From: Agromyces sp. NDB4Y10
GTDB taxonomy: Bacteria > Actinomycetota > Actinomycetes > Actinomycetales > Microbacteriaceae
Reading direction: 5' to 3'
Length of the DNA stretch: 64,000 bases
Assembly (NCBI RefSeq): GCF_001620055.1
Contig: NZ_LQGY01000035.1
Coordinates: 24,819-88,818, forward strand
In this document: positions 50,402 through 59,379 of the stretch, in pieces
Layout: the number at the start of each line of letters is the position of its first letter
How positions within the stretch are numbered: the stretch's first letter is position 1
Program-made: the position numbers and the translations under genes
Notes under the pieces: model-generated
What the model saw: the letters and a program-made list of their open reading frames with translations, nothing else
Database searches by the model: none
Told to the model about the DNA's origin: nothing

Positions 50402-51340
50402 CTACGAGAGGATGTCGCGCGTCGCGAACCGCCACGCGGCGAGGCCGCCGAACACCACCGCGTAGGCGCCCTGCAGGAGGGCGTTGTCGGCGAACGACTC
50501 CCACGACGGCGGCGAGCGCAGCAGGTCGGCGAAGTCGAACCAGCGGTCGGTGAACAGGAACGGGTGCAGCCACTCGAGCTGCGGGATGGCGCCGACGATC
50601 TGCGCGGTCACCGCGAGGATCGCCGTCGCCGCCATCGCACCGACGGGCACGACGGTCAGCGTCGAGGCGAACAGGCCGATCGCCGAGAGGCCCAGCATCG
50701 ACACGGCGACGAACGCGCCGATCGCGAGGAAGCGCAGCAGCCCCTCGCCGACCGAGATCTGCCCGCCGGAGAGCAGCGTGACCGGCCCGATCGGGAACAG
50801 CGCCCAGCCGACGAGCGTGCCGACCACCACCACGGTCAGCGCCGCGGCGACGCAGAAGGCCGCGGCGACGAGGTACTTGACGACGAGCAGGCGGATGCGG
50901 CCGGCCGGGGCGATCACGAGGTAGCGGAGGGTGCCGAGGCTCGCCTCACCGGCGATGGTGTCGCCCGCGACGACGGAGACGGTGAGCGGCAGGAACAGCG
51001 GCGTCGCGACGACGAGCGCGGTCACGCCGACGAACAGGCCGTTCCCGGCGATCTGGTCGAGGAACGCCGGTCCGCGCCCGGGGCCGGCGGGCCCGGCGAG
51101 TCGGATGGCGATGCCGATGAGGATCGGGATGAGCGCGAGCGCGGCGAGCATGGCCCAGGTGCGCCAGCGCCGGAAGAGGGTCACCAGTTCGGAGCCGAGC
51201 AGTGCGAGGCCGAGCGCGGGTCTCGATCCCGGAGCGGGTCGCGGTCCCGATACGGGCGCTTCGCGTTCTGCTCGCTCCACGGTCGGTGACGGAGCAGGGC
51301 GCGCAGCGCCCGTATCGAGATCCGGCTCAGGCGACGACAT
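50402..51340 (-). CDS. ABC-2 type transporter permease
   Basis: A 312-residue permease. After a Pro/Arg-rich cytoplasmic start (residues 1-45) come six hydrophobic segments: WAMLAALALIPILIGIAIRL, LFVGVTALVVATPLFLPL, and others. DTIAGEASLGTLRYLVIAPAGRIRLLVVKY is the typical ABC-2 cytoplasmic loop. It overlaps the ATPase gene by 14 bp. The first 40 codons run through a copy of the dispersed palindromic repeat, so the natural start may once have been further in, for example the GTG at 51184. Confidence 0.88.
   Translation of the reverse strand: MSSPEPDLDTGAARPAPSPTVERAEREAPVSGPRPAPGSRPALGLALLGSELVTLFRRWRTWAMLAALALIPILIGIAIRLAGPAGPGRGPAFLDQIAGNGLFVGVTALVVATPLFLPLTVSVVAGDTIAGEASLGTLRYLVIAPAGRIRLLVVKYLVAAAFCVAAALTVVVVGTLVGWALFPIGPVTLLSGGQISVGEGLLRFLAIGAFVAVSMLGLSAIGLFASTLTVVPVGAMAATAILAVTAQIVGAIPQLEWLHPFLFTDRWFDFADLLRSPPSWESFADNALLQGAYAVVFGGLAAWRFATRDILS
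51218..51324. repeat. Dispersed palindromic repeat, copy 4 (inside a coding sequence)
   Basis: Contains GGTCTCGATCCC at the left, a perfect 12-bp inverted pair GATACGGGCGCT (51249-51260) / AGCGCCCGTATC (51305-51316), and ATCGAGATCC at the right. It shares GGTCTCGAT and CGTATCGAGA with copies 1-3 but lacks the GGTGGTCGAGTA ends. It lies within the first codons of the ABC-2 permease gene. Confidence 0.65.
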
Positions 51341-52307
51341 CGAAGCCCTCCCCCGTGAGTTCGACGAAGCGCTGCTCGAGGCTCGTGCGCCGCACGGCGA
51401 ACCCGCGCACGCGCACGCCGTCGGCGACGAGCGCGGCGACGATCGCGTCGGCCGGCGGGGCGCCATCGATCCCGTCGTCGTGGGTGAACCGCGCCGTGAC
51501 GAGCGCATCGGATGCGGCGTCGGAGTCGTGCGCCGGCCCCGTGGCATCCGTCGCCAGGCCCAGCCGCTCGAGCGTCGCGCGCGCCGGCCCGGGATCGGGC
51601 GTGACGACCTCGACGCGCGACTCGCCGGACCGCCGGAACTCCTCGAGCGTGCCCTGCGCCACGAGCCGACCGGCGCTCATGACGCCGACGTGCGTGCAGA
51701 GCTGCTCGACCTCGGCGAGCAGGTGGCTCGAGACGAACACCGTCGTGCCGTCGGCCGCGAACGAGCGGATCAGGGAGCGCACCTCGCGCGTACCCTGCGG
51801 GTCGAGGCCGTTGGTGGGTTCGTCGAGCACGAGCAGGTCGCGCGGCATGAGCAGCGCGTTCGCGAGCCCGAGTCGCTGTTTCATGCCGAGGGAGTAGGCG
51901 CCGGCCTTCTTGCGCGCAGCGTGCGCGAGGCCGACGCGGTCGAGCGCCGCGGCCACGCGGTCCGCGCGGGTCGCGGGCGGGGCGTGCCGGTCGGCGGCGT
52001 CGAAGCGGCGGAGGTTCGCCGCGCCCGAGAGGAAGGGCGCGAACGCGGGCCCCTCGACGAGCGCGCCGACGCGCGGCAGCACGTCGTGCAGCGCGCGCGG
52101 CATGTCGCCGCCGAGGACGCGCGCCTGCCCCGCGGTCGCACCGACGAGGCCGAGCAGCATCCGGATCGTCGTGGTCTTGCCCGATCCGTTCGGGCCCAGG
52201 AAGCCGAACACCGACCCGCGCGGCACCGCGAGGTCGATGCCGTCGACGGCGGTCTGCGCGCGGAAGCGCTTGGTGAGCCCGTGCGTCTCGATCGCGAGCT
52301 CGGTCAC
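51327..52307 (-). CDS. ABC transporter ATP-binding protein (BcrA/NatA type)
   Basis: A 326-residue ATPase of the drug/antibiotic exporter type: Walker A GPNGSGKTT, signature YSLGMKQRLGLANAL, Walker B LLVLDEPTNGLDPQG, switch SSHLLAEVEQLC, and a C-terminal regulatory extension of about 110 residues. With the overlapping permease and the upstream LolA/RseB-like gene (10 bp away) it forms a three-gene export operon. The cargo is unknown. Confidence 0.92.
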   Translation of the reverse strand: MTELAIETHGLTKRFRAQTAVDGIDLAVPRGSVFGFLGPNGSGKTTTIRMLLGLVGATAGQARVLGGDMPRALHDVLPRVGALVEGPAFAPFLSGAANLRRFDAADRHAPPATRADRVAAALDRVGLAHAARKKAGAYSLGMKQRLGLANALLMPRDLLVLDEPTNGLDPQGTREVRSLIRSFAADGTTVFVSSHLLAEVEQLCTHVGVMSAGRLVAQGTLEEFRRSGESRVEVVTPDPGPARATLERLGLATDATGPAHDSDAASDALVTARFTHDDGIDGAPPADAIVAALVADGVRVRGFAVRRTSLEQRFVELTGEGFDVVA

Positions 52308-52317
52308 CGGCGCCCCG

Positions 52318-53541
52318 TCAGCGGCCCGACGCGGCGTACTCGACGAGCGCGTCGACGGGCACCGACCCGGCGAGCACGCGGCCGTCGTCGGTGAGGAGCA
52401 CCGACAGCAGCGAGGTCTGCAGCGCGCGACCGCCGTCGACCGGGGTGGTCAGGGCCTCCAGTGCCGCGGATGCCTCGGCGAGCCCGCCCTCGGCGTCCAT
52501 CTCGACCACGGTCGCCCAGCCCTCGCCGTGCACCACGGGCCGGTCGCCGTGCGCGTCGGGGGCGACCCCGTCGTCGCCCTCGGCGCGCGCCTCGGCGTCA
52601 GCCTGCCACTGCGCCCACTCCTCTGCGGAGGGGATGGGCAGTTCCTGCTCGGTGACGGTGAACCCGTCGGCGGGTTCGAAGGCGAACACCGCAGCGTCGG
52701 GCGCGGCGAACGAGACGTCGGTGAACCCGGTCGAGAACGCCGGATCGCTCGCCCCGCGGGCGGTGACGGATGCCGCGAGGGCCGCACCGTTCTCGCCGTC
52801 GATGGCCACGCGGATCTCGCCGACGAGCGTCTCGTCGGTGCGCGGCTCGAGCACGAGCTCGTACGCGTCGCGCCCGGCGACCCGGCCGTCGGTGCCGACG
52901 GACACCTCGGTCGTCTCGTCGAGCCGTTCGAGCGCCCGGTCGAGCAGCTGCTGCGGGGTCGGCAGCTCCGCACCCTCCGGAAGCTCGGCCTCGGCCTTCG
53001 CCTTCGCCTCGTCGGCCTTCGCCCGCAGGTCCGCCTCGATCCCCTCGAGGTCGGCGTCGGCGGGCACGGTCAGCCGCGTGGCGGTCTGCGTCTCGGAGTC
53101 GACGAACCACGCCTCGTCCGGCCCGAGGTAGACGTTCCGCTCGGCCATCCGGTCGAGCACCTGCAGCCGCGCCCGGTCGTCGTCGAGGTACACCTTCGCG
53201 TCGAAGCTGCCGGTGGCCAGCGCGATGAGCTCCTCGAGCGCAGCGGATGCCGCGGCATCCGTCTCGTCGCCGCCGCTGCCCGCGCTGCCCCCGCTGCTCC
53301 CGCCGGTCAGCGCGCCGAGGTCGGGCAGGCCGAGCTCGGAGCGCTGCTCGATCGTGCCCGAGAGCGACTCGACGTCGCTCGCCTCGACGAACTCGAGCAG
53401 TTCCTCGACGGTCTTGTCGGGCAGGTCGACGGCGGCGGTCGCCTGCATCGGCACGAGGACGGCGGCGGCGATCGCGATCGGCACGCCGATGGCCGGAACG
53501 AGGACGCGGGCGCGGTTCGGCCCGGTGGCGCGTGGGCTCAT
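52318..53541 (-). CDS. Exported LolA/RseB-like protein of an ABC exporter operon
   Basis: A 407-residue exported protein with an uncleaved or poorly cleaved N-terminal hydrophobic segment (LVPAIGVPIAIAAAVLVPM). A LolA-fold beta half-barrel is suggested by ASDVESLSGTIEQRSELGLPDLG, SFDAKVYLDDDRARLQVLD and RDAYELVLEPR. A charged Ala/Glu/Lys helix (LRAKADEAKAKAEAEL) is inserted. Such proteins bind acyl chains or sense envelope state. It is first in an operon with an ATPase and permease, so it may deliver or receive a lipid-like cargo. ATG at 53541 has TAGCCT 6 nt upstream. Confidence 0.78.
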   Translation of the reverse strand: MSPRATGPNRARVLVPAIGVPIAIAAAVLVPMQATAAVDLPDKTVEELLEFVEASDVESLSGTIEQRSELGLPDLGALTGGSSGGSAGSGGDETDAAASAALEELIALATGSFDAKVYLDDDRARLQVLDRMAERNVYLGPDEAWFVDSETQTATRLTVPADADLEGIEADLRAKADEAKAKAEAELPEGAELPTPQQLLDRALERLDETTEVSVGTDGRVAGRDAYELVLEPRTDETLVGEIRVAIDGENGAALAASVTARGASDPAFSTGFTDVSFAAPDAAVFAFEPADGFTVTEQELPIPSAEEWAQWQADAEARAEGDDGVAPDAHGDRPVVHGEGWATVVEMDAEGGLAEASAALEALTTPVDGGRALQTSLLSVLLTDDGRVLAGSVPVDALVEYAASGR

Positions 53542-53547
53542 GCCATC

Positions 53548-53553
53548 AGGCTA
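53548..53553 (-). promoter_or_regulatory. -10 hexamer TAGCCT of the LolA-like operon (leaderless)
   Basis: TAGCCT ends 6 nt before the ATG at 53541. Confidence 0.6.
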
Positions 53554-53638
53554 CGCCCGCCCGGGGCCGCCGCGGCCGGAGCGCGGTGAACCCACAGGAT
53601 CCGGTCCGCCATCGGTTGCCGCCGACCTCGGACGGGTC

Positions 53639-53644
53639 TAAGGT
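53639..53644 (+). promoter_or_regulatory. Candidate -10 hexamer TAAGGT of ggt
   Basis: TAAGGT about 39 nt before the ggt ATG; this gene would have a leader of roughly 30 nt with a G-rich ribosome-binding site. Confidence 0.4.
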
Positions 53645-53682
53645 GCGGACCACTGTTGTCACCAGTTCGGGGGGTATGTCTC

Positions 53683-55533
53683 ATGGTCGAGCTCGTCCAC
53701 CGCAGGACCGCGATCCGCGGTTCCGCCCTCGCCGTCGCGGCGGCCGTCTCGCTGGTCGGCGCGGTCGCCGCCACGCCGGCCACCGCGGCGCCCGCGGCCA
53801 CGGCCGTCGCCGCGGGGCGTCCGGCCCCGCCTTCGCCGGCGACCTCGACGGGGACCGGCGGAGCCGTGTCATCCGTCGACGCCGAGGCCAGCCGAGCCGG
53901 GCTCGAGGTGCTGCGCAGGGGCGGCAACGCAGCCGACGCGGCCGTGGCCACCGCTGCGGCGCTCGGCGTGACCGAGCCGTACAGCGCGGGCATCGGCGGC
54001 GGAGGGTACTTCGTGCACTTCGACGCCGAGACCGGCGAGGTGACCACGATCGACGGACGGGAGACGGCGCCCGCGGCGATGGCGAGCGACGCGTTCATCG
54101 ACCCGGCGACCGGGTCGCCCTACCCCTTCGCCTCGGCCGTGTCGTCGGGCCTGTCGGTCGGCGTACCCGGCACGCTCGCGACGTGGGAGGCGGCGCTCGA
54201 CGAGTACGGCACCCGGTCGCTGCGCGACGTGCTGAAGCCCGCGATCCTGCTGGCCACGCGCGGCTTCGAGGTCGACGAGACGTTCCGCCGGCAGACGCTC
54301 GACAACGCGGCCCGCTTCGCGCAGTTCCCCGACACGGCCGAGCTGTTCCTGCCCGGCGGCGACGCGCCGAAGGTCGGCTCGACGTTCCGCAACCCCGACC
54401 TCGCGACGACGCTGCGGCAGATCTCGCTCCGGGGCACCGAGGTCTTCTACGACGGACCCATCGCCGACGAGATCGCCGCCGTCGTGCAGGAGCCCGTCAC
54501 GACCGACGGCGCGACGCTCCCGGCGTACCCCGGGTTCATGACGGCCGACGACCTCGCCGAGTACGAGGTGCTCTTCCAGGAGCCGACGCACGTCGACTAC
54601 CGCGGCCTCGACGTCTACGGCATGGCGCCCTCGTCGTCGGGCGGCACCACCGTGGGTGAGACGCTCAACATCCTCGAGAACTTCGACCTGTCGGCGGATG
54701 ACACGGGACAGGCGCTGCACCTGTTCCTCGAGGCCACGGCGCACGCCTTCGCCGACCGCAACGCGTACGTCGGCGACCCGGCGTTCGTCGACGTGCCGAC
54801 CGAGACGCTGCTCAGCCAGGAGTTCGCGGACTCGCGCGCGTGCGCGATCGACCCCGAGCAGGCCGCAGCCAAGCCCGTCGCGCCCGGCGACCTCGGGGCG
54901 ACCGGCTGCGAGGCCGCGGCGGCTGCGGCATCCGCCGATCAGGGCGTCTCGACGACCCACCTCTCGGTCGTCGACCGCTGGGGCAACGCGGTCGCGTACA
55001 CGCTCACGATCGAGCAGACCGGCGGTTCGGGCATGACCGTGCCCGGGCGGGGGTTCCTGCTCAACAACGAGCTGACCGACTTCAGCTTCGTGCCGAACCC
55101 GACCGACCCGAACATCGTCGAGCCGGGCAAGCGCCCGCGCTCGTCGATGTCGCCGACGATCGTGCTCGAGGACGGCGAGGTGCGCTACGTCGTCGGCACG
55201 CCCGGCGGGTCGACGATCATCACGACCGTCGCGCAGATCCTCGTGAACCGCATCGACCTCGGCATGACGATGCCCGAGGCCGTCGCGGCACCGCGCGCGA
55301 CGCAGCGCAACACGGCGGCGACGCTCGCGGAGGCCGACTTCATCGCGGCGTACCAGGCGGCGCTCGCGCCCTACGGGCAGCAGCTCACCCTCGTCGGGGC
55401 GGCGGGCACGTCGGCCGCCGAGATCGGCGCAGCGGCGGCGATCGAGGTCGACGCCGACGGGCTCATGACCGCGGCCGCCGAGCCCGAGCGTCGCGGCGGC
55501 GGGACCGGGCTGGTGCTGAAGCCGGCGCCCTGA
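53683..55533 (+). CDS. ggt: Secreted gamma-glutamyltransferase
   Basis: Secreted Ntn-hydrolase transferring gamma-glutamyl groups from glutathione-like peptides to water or amino acids. The 616-residue precursor has a signal peptide (about 1-35, ending TATAAPA), the large-subunit start GAVSSVDAEASRAGLEVLRRGGNAADAAVA, and the self-cleavage Thr that opens the small subunit in STTHLSVVDRWGNAVAYT. GRGFLLNNELTDF and GKRPRSSMSPTIV complete the active site. Actinobacteria with mycothiol rather than glutathione often keep such enzymes for peptide scavenging. It converges with fgd. Confidence 0.95.
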   Translation: MVELVHRRTAIRGSALAVAAAVSLVGAVAATPATAAPAATAVAAGRPAPPSPATSTGTGGAVSSVDAEASRAGLEVLRRGGNAADAAVATAAALGVTEPYSAGIGGGGYFVHFDAETGEVTTIDGRETAPAAMASDAFIDPATGSPYPFASAVSSGLSVGVPGTLATWEAALDEYGTRSLRDVLKPAILLATRGFEVDETFRRQTLDNAARFAQFPDTAELFLPGGDAPKVGSTFRNPDLATTLRQISLRGTEVFYDGPIADEIAAVVQEPVTTDGATLPAYPGFMTADDLAEYEVLFQEPTHVDYRGLDVYGMAPSSSGGTTVGETLNILENFDLSADDTGQALHLFLEATAHAFADRNAYVGDPAFVDVPTETLLSQEFADSRACAIDPEQAAAKPVAPGDLGATGCEAAAAAASADQGVSTTHLSVVDRWGNAVAYTLTIEQTGGSGMTVPGRGFLLNNELTDFSFVPNPTDPNIVEPGKRPRSSMSPTIVLEDGEVRYVVGTPGGSTIITTVAQILVNRIDLGMTMPEAVAAPRATQRNTAATLAEADFIAAYQAALAPYGQQLTLVGAAGTSAAEIGAAAAIEVDADGLMTAAAEPERRGGGTGLVLKPAP

Positions 55534-55546
55534 CCGCGCGCGCCCC

Positions 55547-55614
55547 GGCGGGCGCCGCGGTCAGGCGCCCGTCGGGGTCAGGCGGGCGCCGCGGTCAGGC
55601 GTCCGTCGGGGTCA
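55547..55614. repeat. 34-bp tandem duplication between ggt and fgd
   Basis: Two 34-bp units, 55547-55580 and 55581-55614, differ at a single base. The second unit ends with the fgd stop codon (55612-55614). Both units contain the GGGCGCC palindrome core. Confidence 0.8.
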
Positions 55615-56637
55615 CGCGCCCGCGCGGGCGCGCAGGCGCGGCGCGAGGTCGCGCTCGAACAGCTCGAGGAACCGTCGCTGGTCGTGTCCGGGCGCGTGGA
55701 AGACGAGGTGGTTGAAGCCCCAGTCGAGGTACTGCCCGATCTCCTCGACGACCTGGTCGGGGTCGCTGCCGACGATCCAGCGGCCGGCGATCTCCTCGAT
55801 CGGGAGCGCGTCGGCCGCCTGCTCCATCTCGACGGGGTCGGTGATGTCGTGCTTCTGCTCCTTCGACAGCGACAGCGGCGACCAGAACCGGCAGTTCTCG
55901 AGCGCGTCGTCCTCGTCCTCCTCGTACGAGAGCTTGATCTCGATCATCCGGTCGATCGCGTCGTAGTCGCGCTTGCCGGCCTCGGCACCCTCCTTGACGG
56001 CGGGGATGAGTTGGTCGACGTAGAGCTCGGCACCCTTGCCGGACGTGCAGATGAAGCCGTCGCCCGCGCGCCCGGCGTACTTCGCGACGGTCGGCCCGCC
56101 CGCGGCGATGTACACGGGGACCCCGCCCTCGGGCTTGTCGTAGATGGAGGCGTCGTGGGTCGAGTAGTACTCGCCCTCGAAGTTCACGCGCTCGCCGTTC
56201 CACAGCGCGCGCATGAGCCGCACCGACTCGCGCAGGCGCGCGAACCGCTCGCGGAACTCCGGCCAGTCCTGCTCGCCCGCGCCGCGGAACCCGGTCGCGA
56301 TCTCGTTGAGCGCCTCGCCCGTGCCGAAGCCGGCGATGACCCGGTCCGGGTACATGACGCCGAGCGACGCGAACGCCTGCGCGAGCACGGCGGGGTTGTA
56401 CCGGAACGTCGGCGTCATCACGCTCGTGCCGATCTTCACGGTCGAGGTCCGCTCGCCGACCGCGGCCATCCAGGTGAGCGAGAACGGCGCGTGCCCGCCG
56501 GTGTGCCGCCATGGCTGGAAGTGGTCGCTCGTCCACACCGACTCCATGCCGTGGGCCTCGGCGGCGACGGCGATCTCGACGAGCTCGCGCGGGTCGAACT
56601 GCTCGGCGCTGGCCTTGTATCCGAGGGTCAGGGTCAC
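55612..56637 (-). CDS. fgd: F420-dependent glucose-6-phosphate dehydrogenase
   Basis: Oxidises glucose 6-phosphate with F420, generating F420H2 for the cell's LLM reductases. The 341-residue sequence closely follows mycobacterial FGD1: [27 protein letters not shown] at the start, catalytic His39 in SDHFQPW (His40 in M. tuberculosis) and Glu108 in GTGEALNE (Glu109), and the end [19 protein letters not shown] five-residue insertion (near 121-125) is the main difference. It is the last gene of an operon with cofC, an LLM gene and cofE, overlapping cofC by 4 bp. Confidence 0.96.
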   Translation of the reverse strand: MTLTLGYKASAEQFDPRELVEIAVAAEAHGMESVWTSDHFQPWRHTGGHAPFSLTWMAAVGERTSTVKIGTSVMTPTFRYNPAVLAQAFASLGVMYPDRVIAGFGTGEALNEIATGFRGAGEQDWPEFRERFARLRESVRLMRALWNGERVNFEGEYYSTHDASIYDKPEGGVPVYIAAGGPTVAKYAGRAGDGFICTSGKGAELYVDQLIPAVKEGAEAGKRDYDAIDRMIEIKLSYEEDEDDALENCRFWSPLSLSKEQKHDITDPVEMEQAADALPIEEIAGRWIVGSDPDQVVEEIGQYLDWGFNHLVFHAPGHDQRRFLELFERDLAPRLRARAGA

Positions 56638-57443
56638 GATGCTGCCTTCCTGTCTGCGCGGGCCGGCGTGGCCTGCGGGTCGAACGGACGCCGCGGCGCG
56701 GGCGCCCCGGCGAGGTCGGAGAGGGTGCGCACGACCGAAGCGGTGCGCGGGCCGGTGCCGAGCGCGACGGCCTCGGCGAGCTCGGCGGCCGTGTCGACGT
56801 CGCGGCGGAGCCCGGGCGCGACGGCCCCGGGGTGCTCCGCGACGACGTCGACGAATCCGGCGGCGGCGTGCCGGGCGGCGGAGTCGGCGCCGAAGTGTGC
56901 GACGAGCTCCTCCCCGGCGCGGGCGCTCGCGAGGGTGGTGCCGGTGCCCTCGGCGTCGGGCACGAAGGCGAGCGGATGCCGCGCCGCGACCTCGAGCGCC
57001 GCATCCAGGTCGCGGCTGCGCATCGCCGGCAGGTCGCCCAGCAGCACCGCCACACCGCGCGCGTCTCGCGCAGAGACGGGGTCTTCGACGCCGACGGATG
57101 CCCCGTTCTCCGCACGAGATCCCGGCAGGCCGGCGCGGGCGACGGCGACGCCGTGCGCGATCGCGGCGGACAGGCCGCGCGGCCCCACCTCCGGGACCAC
57201 GTCGACGCCGACGGTCTCGCGCAGGGCGAGCTCGATCGCGGGCTCGTCGGACACGACGACGACACGGGTCACGCGCTCGGCGGCGGCGGCCGCGTCGACG
57301 GTGTCGAGCGCGAACGCGCGGGCGAGCGCCGCGCGCTCCGCCGGCGAGAGCTCGGGCGCGAGCCGGGTCTTCGCCCCGCTCAGCGACTTCACGGGCACGA
57401 CGACGGTCCAGCCCGCGGCATCCGCTCGCCCGATGCCGCTCAC
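56634..57443 (-). CDS. cofC: 2-phospho-L-lactate/phosphoenolpyruvate guanylyltransferase CofC/FbiD
   Basis: Activates the 3-carbon phospho acid with GTP for transfer by CofD. The 269-residue protein shows [71 protein letters not shown] and the family's [10 protein letters not shown]. It is longer than archaeal CofC because of a Pro/Arg-rich C-terminal tail of about 30 residues. It overlaps the LLM gene upstream (GTGA) and fgd downstream (ATGA), showing tight coupling within the F420 operon. Confidence 0.93.
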   Translation of the reverse strand: MSGIGRADAAGWTVVVPVKSLSGAKTRLAPELSPAERAALARAFALDTVDAAAAAERVTRVVVVSDEPAIELALRETVGVDVVPEVGPRGLSAAIAHGVAVARAGLPGSRAENGASVGVEDPVSARDARGVAVLLGDLPAMRSRDLDAALEVAARHPLAFVPDAEGTGTTLASARAGEELVAHFGADSAARHAAAGFVDVVAEHPGAVAPGLRRDVDTAAELAEAVALGTGPRTASVVRTLSDLAGAPAPRRPFDPQATPARADRKAAS

Positions 57444-58438
57444 GCGCGCAGCCCCGGGAGCACGTCGCGACCGAACACCTCGAGGAACTCGGCCTGGTTG
57501 CGGCCGACGTTGTGCAGGTAGATGCGGTCGAAGCCGAGGTCGAGGTGACGCTGGATGTGGGCCCGGTGCAGGTCGGGGTCGGCCGTCACGAGCATGCGCC
57601 CCTCGAAGTCCTCGGGTCGCACCGTGCGGGCGAGCTGCTCGAACTCGAAGGGCGAGCGGATGTCGCTGCGCGAGAAGCGCATGCCGCCGATCGGCCACTC
57701 GGTCAGCGCGTTGCGCATCGCCTCCTCGTCGGTCGGCGCCCACGACACGTGCAGCTGCAGCACGCGGGGCAGCGTGCTCGGGTCGCGTCCGGACTCGCGG
57801 GCGCCCTCGGCGAAGCGCGCGACGAGGGCCGCGAGCCGGTCGTACGGCGCACCCGTCGTGATGAGCCCGTCGGCGACCTTGCCCGCACGGCGAGCGGTGA
57901 CCGGCCCGGCCGTCGCGACGAGGATGGGCGGGGCGACCTCGGGCATCGTCCAGAGCCGGGTCGTCTCGAGCCGGAAGTGCGGCCCGTGGTGCCGGACCTC
58001 GCGGCCCGCGATCGACGCGGTGAAGAGCTTGCGGATCACCTCGACGGCCTCGAACATGCGCGCGATGCGCTCGTGCGCCTCGGGCCAGTACTCGCCGACG
58101 ACGTGCTCGTTGAGCGCCTCGCCCGATCCGATGCCGAGCCAGTGCCGGCCGGGGTACATCGACGCGAGGGTCGCGCTCGCCTGCGCGACGACCGCCGGGT
58201 GCGTGCGGAACGTCGGCGTCGTCACGCCCGGGCCGAAGTCGCCGGTCGTGCGCGCGCCCACCGCGCCGAGCACGCTCCACACGTGTCCCGACTGCCCCTG
58301 CTGCGGCAGCCACGGCTGGAAGTGGTCGGTCGCCATGACGCCGCTGAAGCCGTGCCGCTCCGCGAGTTCGGCGTACGCGATCGCCTCGGACGGAGCGAAC
58401 TGCTCGAGCATCGCGGCGTAGCCGATTCGGACTGGCAC
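57440..58438 (-). CDS. F420-dependent LLM oxidoreductase, FGD-related group
   Basis: A 332-residue relative of FGD (TIGR03557-like by memory): [80 protein letters not shown] and [21 protein letters not shown]. The His and Glu of the FGD active site are retained ([15 protein letters not shown]), but the phosphate-binding lysine region differs, so the substrate need not be glucose 6-phosphate. Membership of the cofE-cofC-fgd operon supports F420 use. GTG at 58438 has CAGGAT 6 nt upstream. Confidence 0.9.
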   Translation of the reverse strand: MPVRIGYAAMLEQFAPSEAIAYAELAERHGFSGVMATDHFQPWLPQQGQSGHVWSVLGAVGARTTGDFGPGVTTPTFRTHPAVVAQASATLASMYPGRHWLGIGSGEALNEHVVGEYWPEAHERIARMFEAVEVIRKLFTASIAGREVRHHGPHFRLETTRLWTMPEVAPPILVATAGPVTARRAGKVADGLITTGAPYDRLAALVARFAEGARESGRDPSTLPRVLQLHVSWAPTDEEAMRNALTEWPIGGMRFSRSDIRSPFEFEQLARTVRPEDFEGRMLVTADPDLHRAHIQRHLDLGFDRIYLHNVGRNQAEFLEVFGRDVLPGLRA

Positions 58439-58491
58439 CCCTCCATCCTGCCCCGACTGCGAGGCGGGGACACCCGATCGGCGGGATCCGC

Positions 58492-59280
58492 TCAGGCGCC
58501 GCGCAGCGGCCCCTCGGCCTGGGCCTCGTCGAATCCGGCCCGGTAGCCCTCGTCGTACGCCTCGTCGGCACCCTGCCGGAACAGGTCGCGGTCGGCGGGC
58601 CGCACGATCGTGCGGGCGCCCGGCAGGTCGAGGTCGCCGACGAGGCGTCCGAGTCCGCGCACGACCGCGACGGGTACGCCGGCGGCCTTGCCCTTGACGA
58701 GCTCGGCCGCGCCCGCGAGCTCGTCGGCGACGCACGGCATCGTGACGGCGAGCGGCTTGCCCGTGGCGTCCGTCTGCCCTCGGAGGTCGTCGAAGACGTG
58801 CACGCCGGCCGCGCCGATCGCGATGTCGGTCTGGCCCTCGCGCCACGCCCGGCCGAGCGTGTCGGACAGCAGCACGCCGACGCGGGCGCCGGTGAGGGCA
58901 CGGATGCCGGTGGCGAGCGAGCGAGCGGACGCGTCGGGGTCGACCGGCAGCAGCAGCACCGTGCCCTCGGGGGCGTTCGACGCGTCGACCCCCGCGGCTG
59001 CGCCCACGACGCCGAGGCGGTTCTCGACGATGCGGGTGACCGAGTCGCCCGTGCGGCGGGTCGCCACGACGCGCACCGTCTCGTCGGTGATCGCCTGCTC
59101 GCGGTCGTCCGCGCGCACCACGCGACCCTCGGCCTTCGAGACGATCTTCGAGGTCACGACGAGGATGTCGCCGTCGGCGAGGGGCTCGGGCAGCGCCTCG
59201 ACGATGAGCGCCGCGAGGTCGTCGCCCTCCGTGATCTCGGGCAGCCCCTCGACGCCTTCGATGCTGTACCGCACGTGCAT
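58492..59280 (-). CDS. cofE: Coenzyme F420-0:L-glutamate ligase CofE (single-domain)
   Basis: Adds glutamates to F420-0 using GTP. The 262-residue protein carries the CofE fold: [73 protein letters not shown] and [25 protein letters not shown]. It stops after this domain, so the C-terminal nitroreductase-like domain of mycobacterial FbiB, which reduces dehydro-F420-0, is missing here. ATG at 59280 abuts GGGAGGG; an in-frame GTG at 59274 has ideal spacing and may be the start. It heads the F420 operon. Confidence 0.93.
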   Translation of the reverse strand: MHVRYSIEGVEGLPEITEGDDLAALIVEALPEPLADGDILVVTSKIVSKAEGRVVRADDREQAITDETVRVVATRRTGDSVTRIVENRLGVVGAAAGVDASNAPEGTVLLLPVDPDASARSLATGIRALTGARVGVLLSDTLGRAWREGQTDIAIGAAGVHVFDDLRGQTDATGKPLAVTMPCVADELAGAAELVKGKAAGVPVAVVRGLGRLVGDLDLPGARTIVRPADRDLFRQGADEAYDEGYRAGFDEAQAEGPLRGA

Positions 59281-59379
59281 CCCTCCCGTCGGCCCTCCCC
59301 ACATCTTGGCAGCAGGCGGCGGGCGCTGTCAGACTGCGCACGAGGCGCTCCGCCGGCGAGCGCCGCGGGAGGTGGACCA

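Noticed and set aside
58492..59280. Full-length two-domain FbiB
   Set aside because: The frame stops right after the CofE domain. No nitroreductase-like sequence follows in any frame; the next gene is an LLM enzyme.
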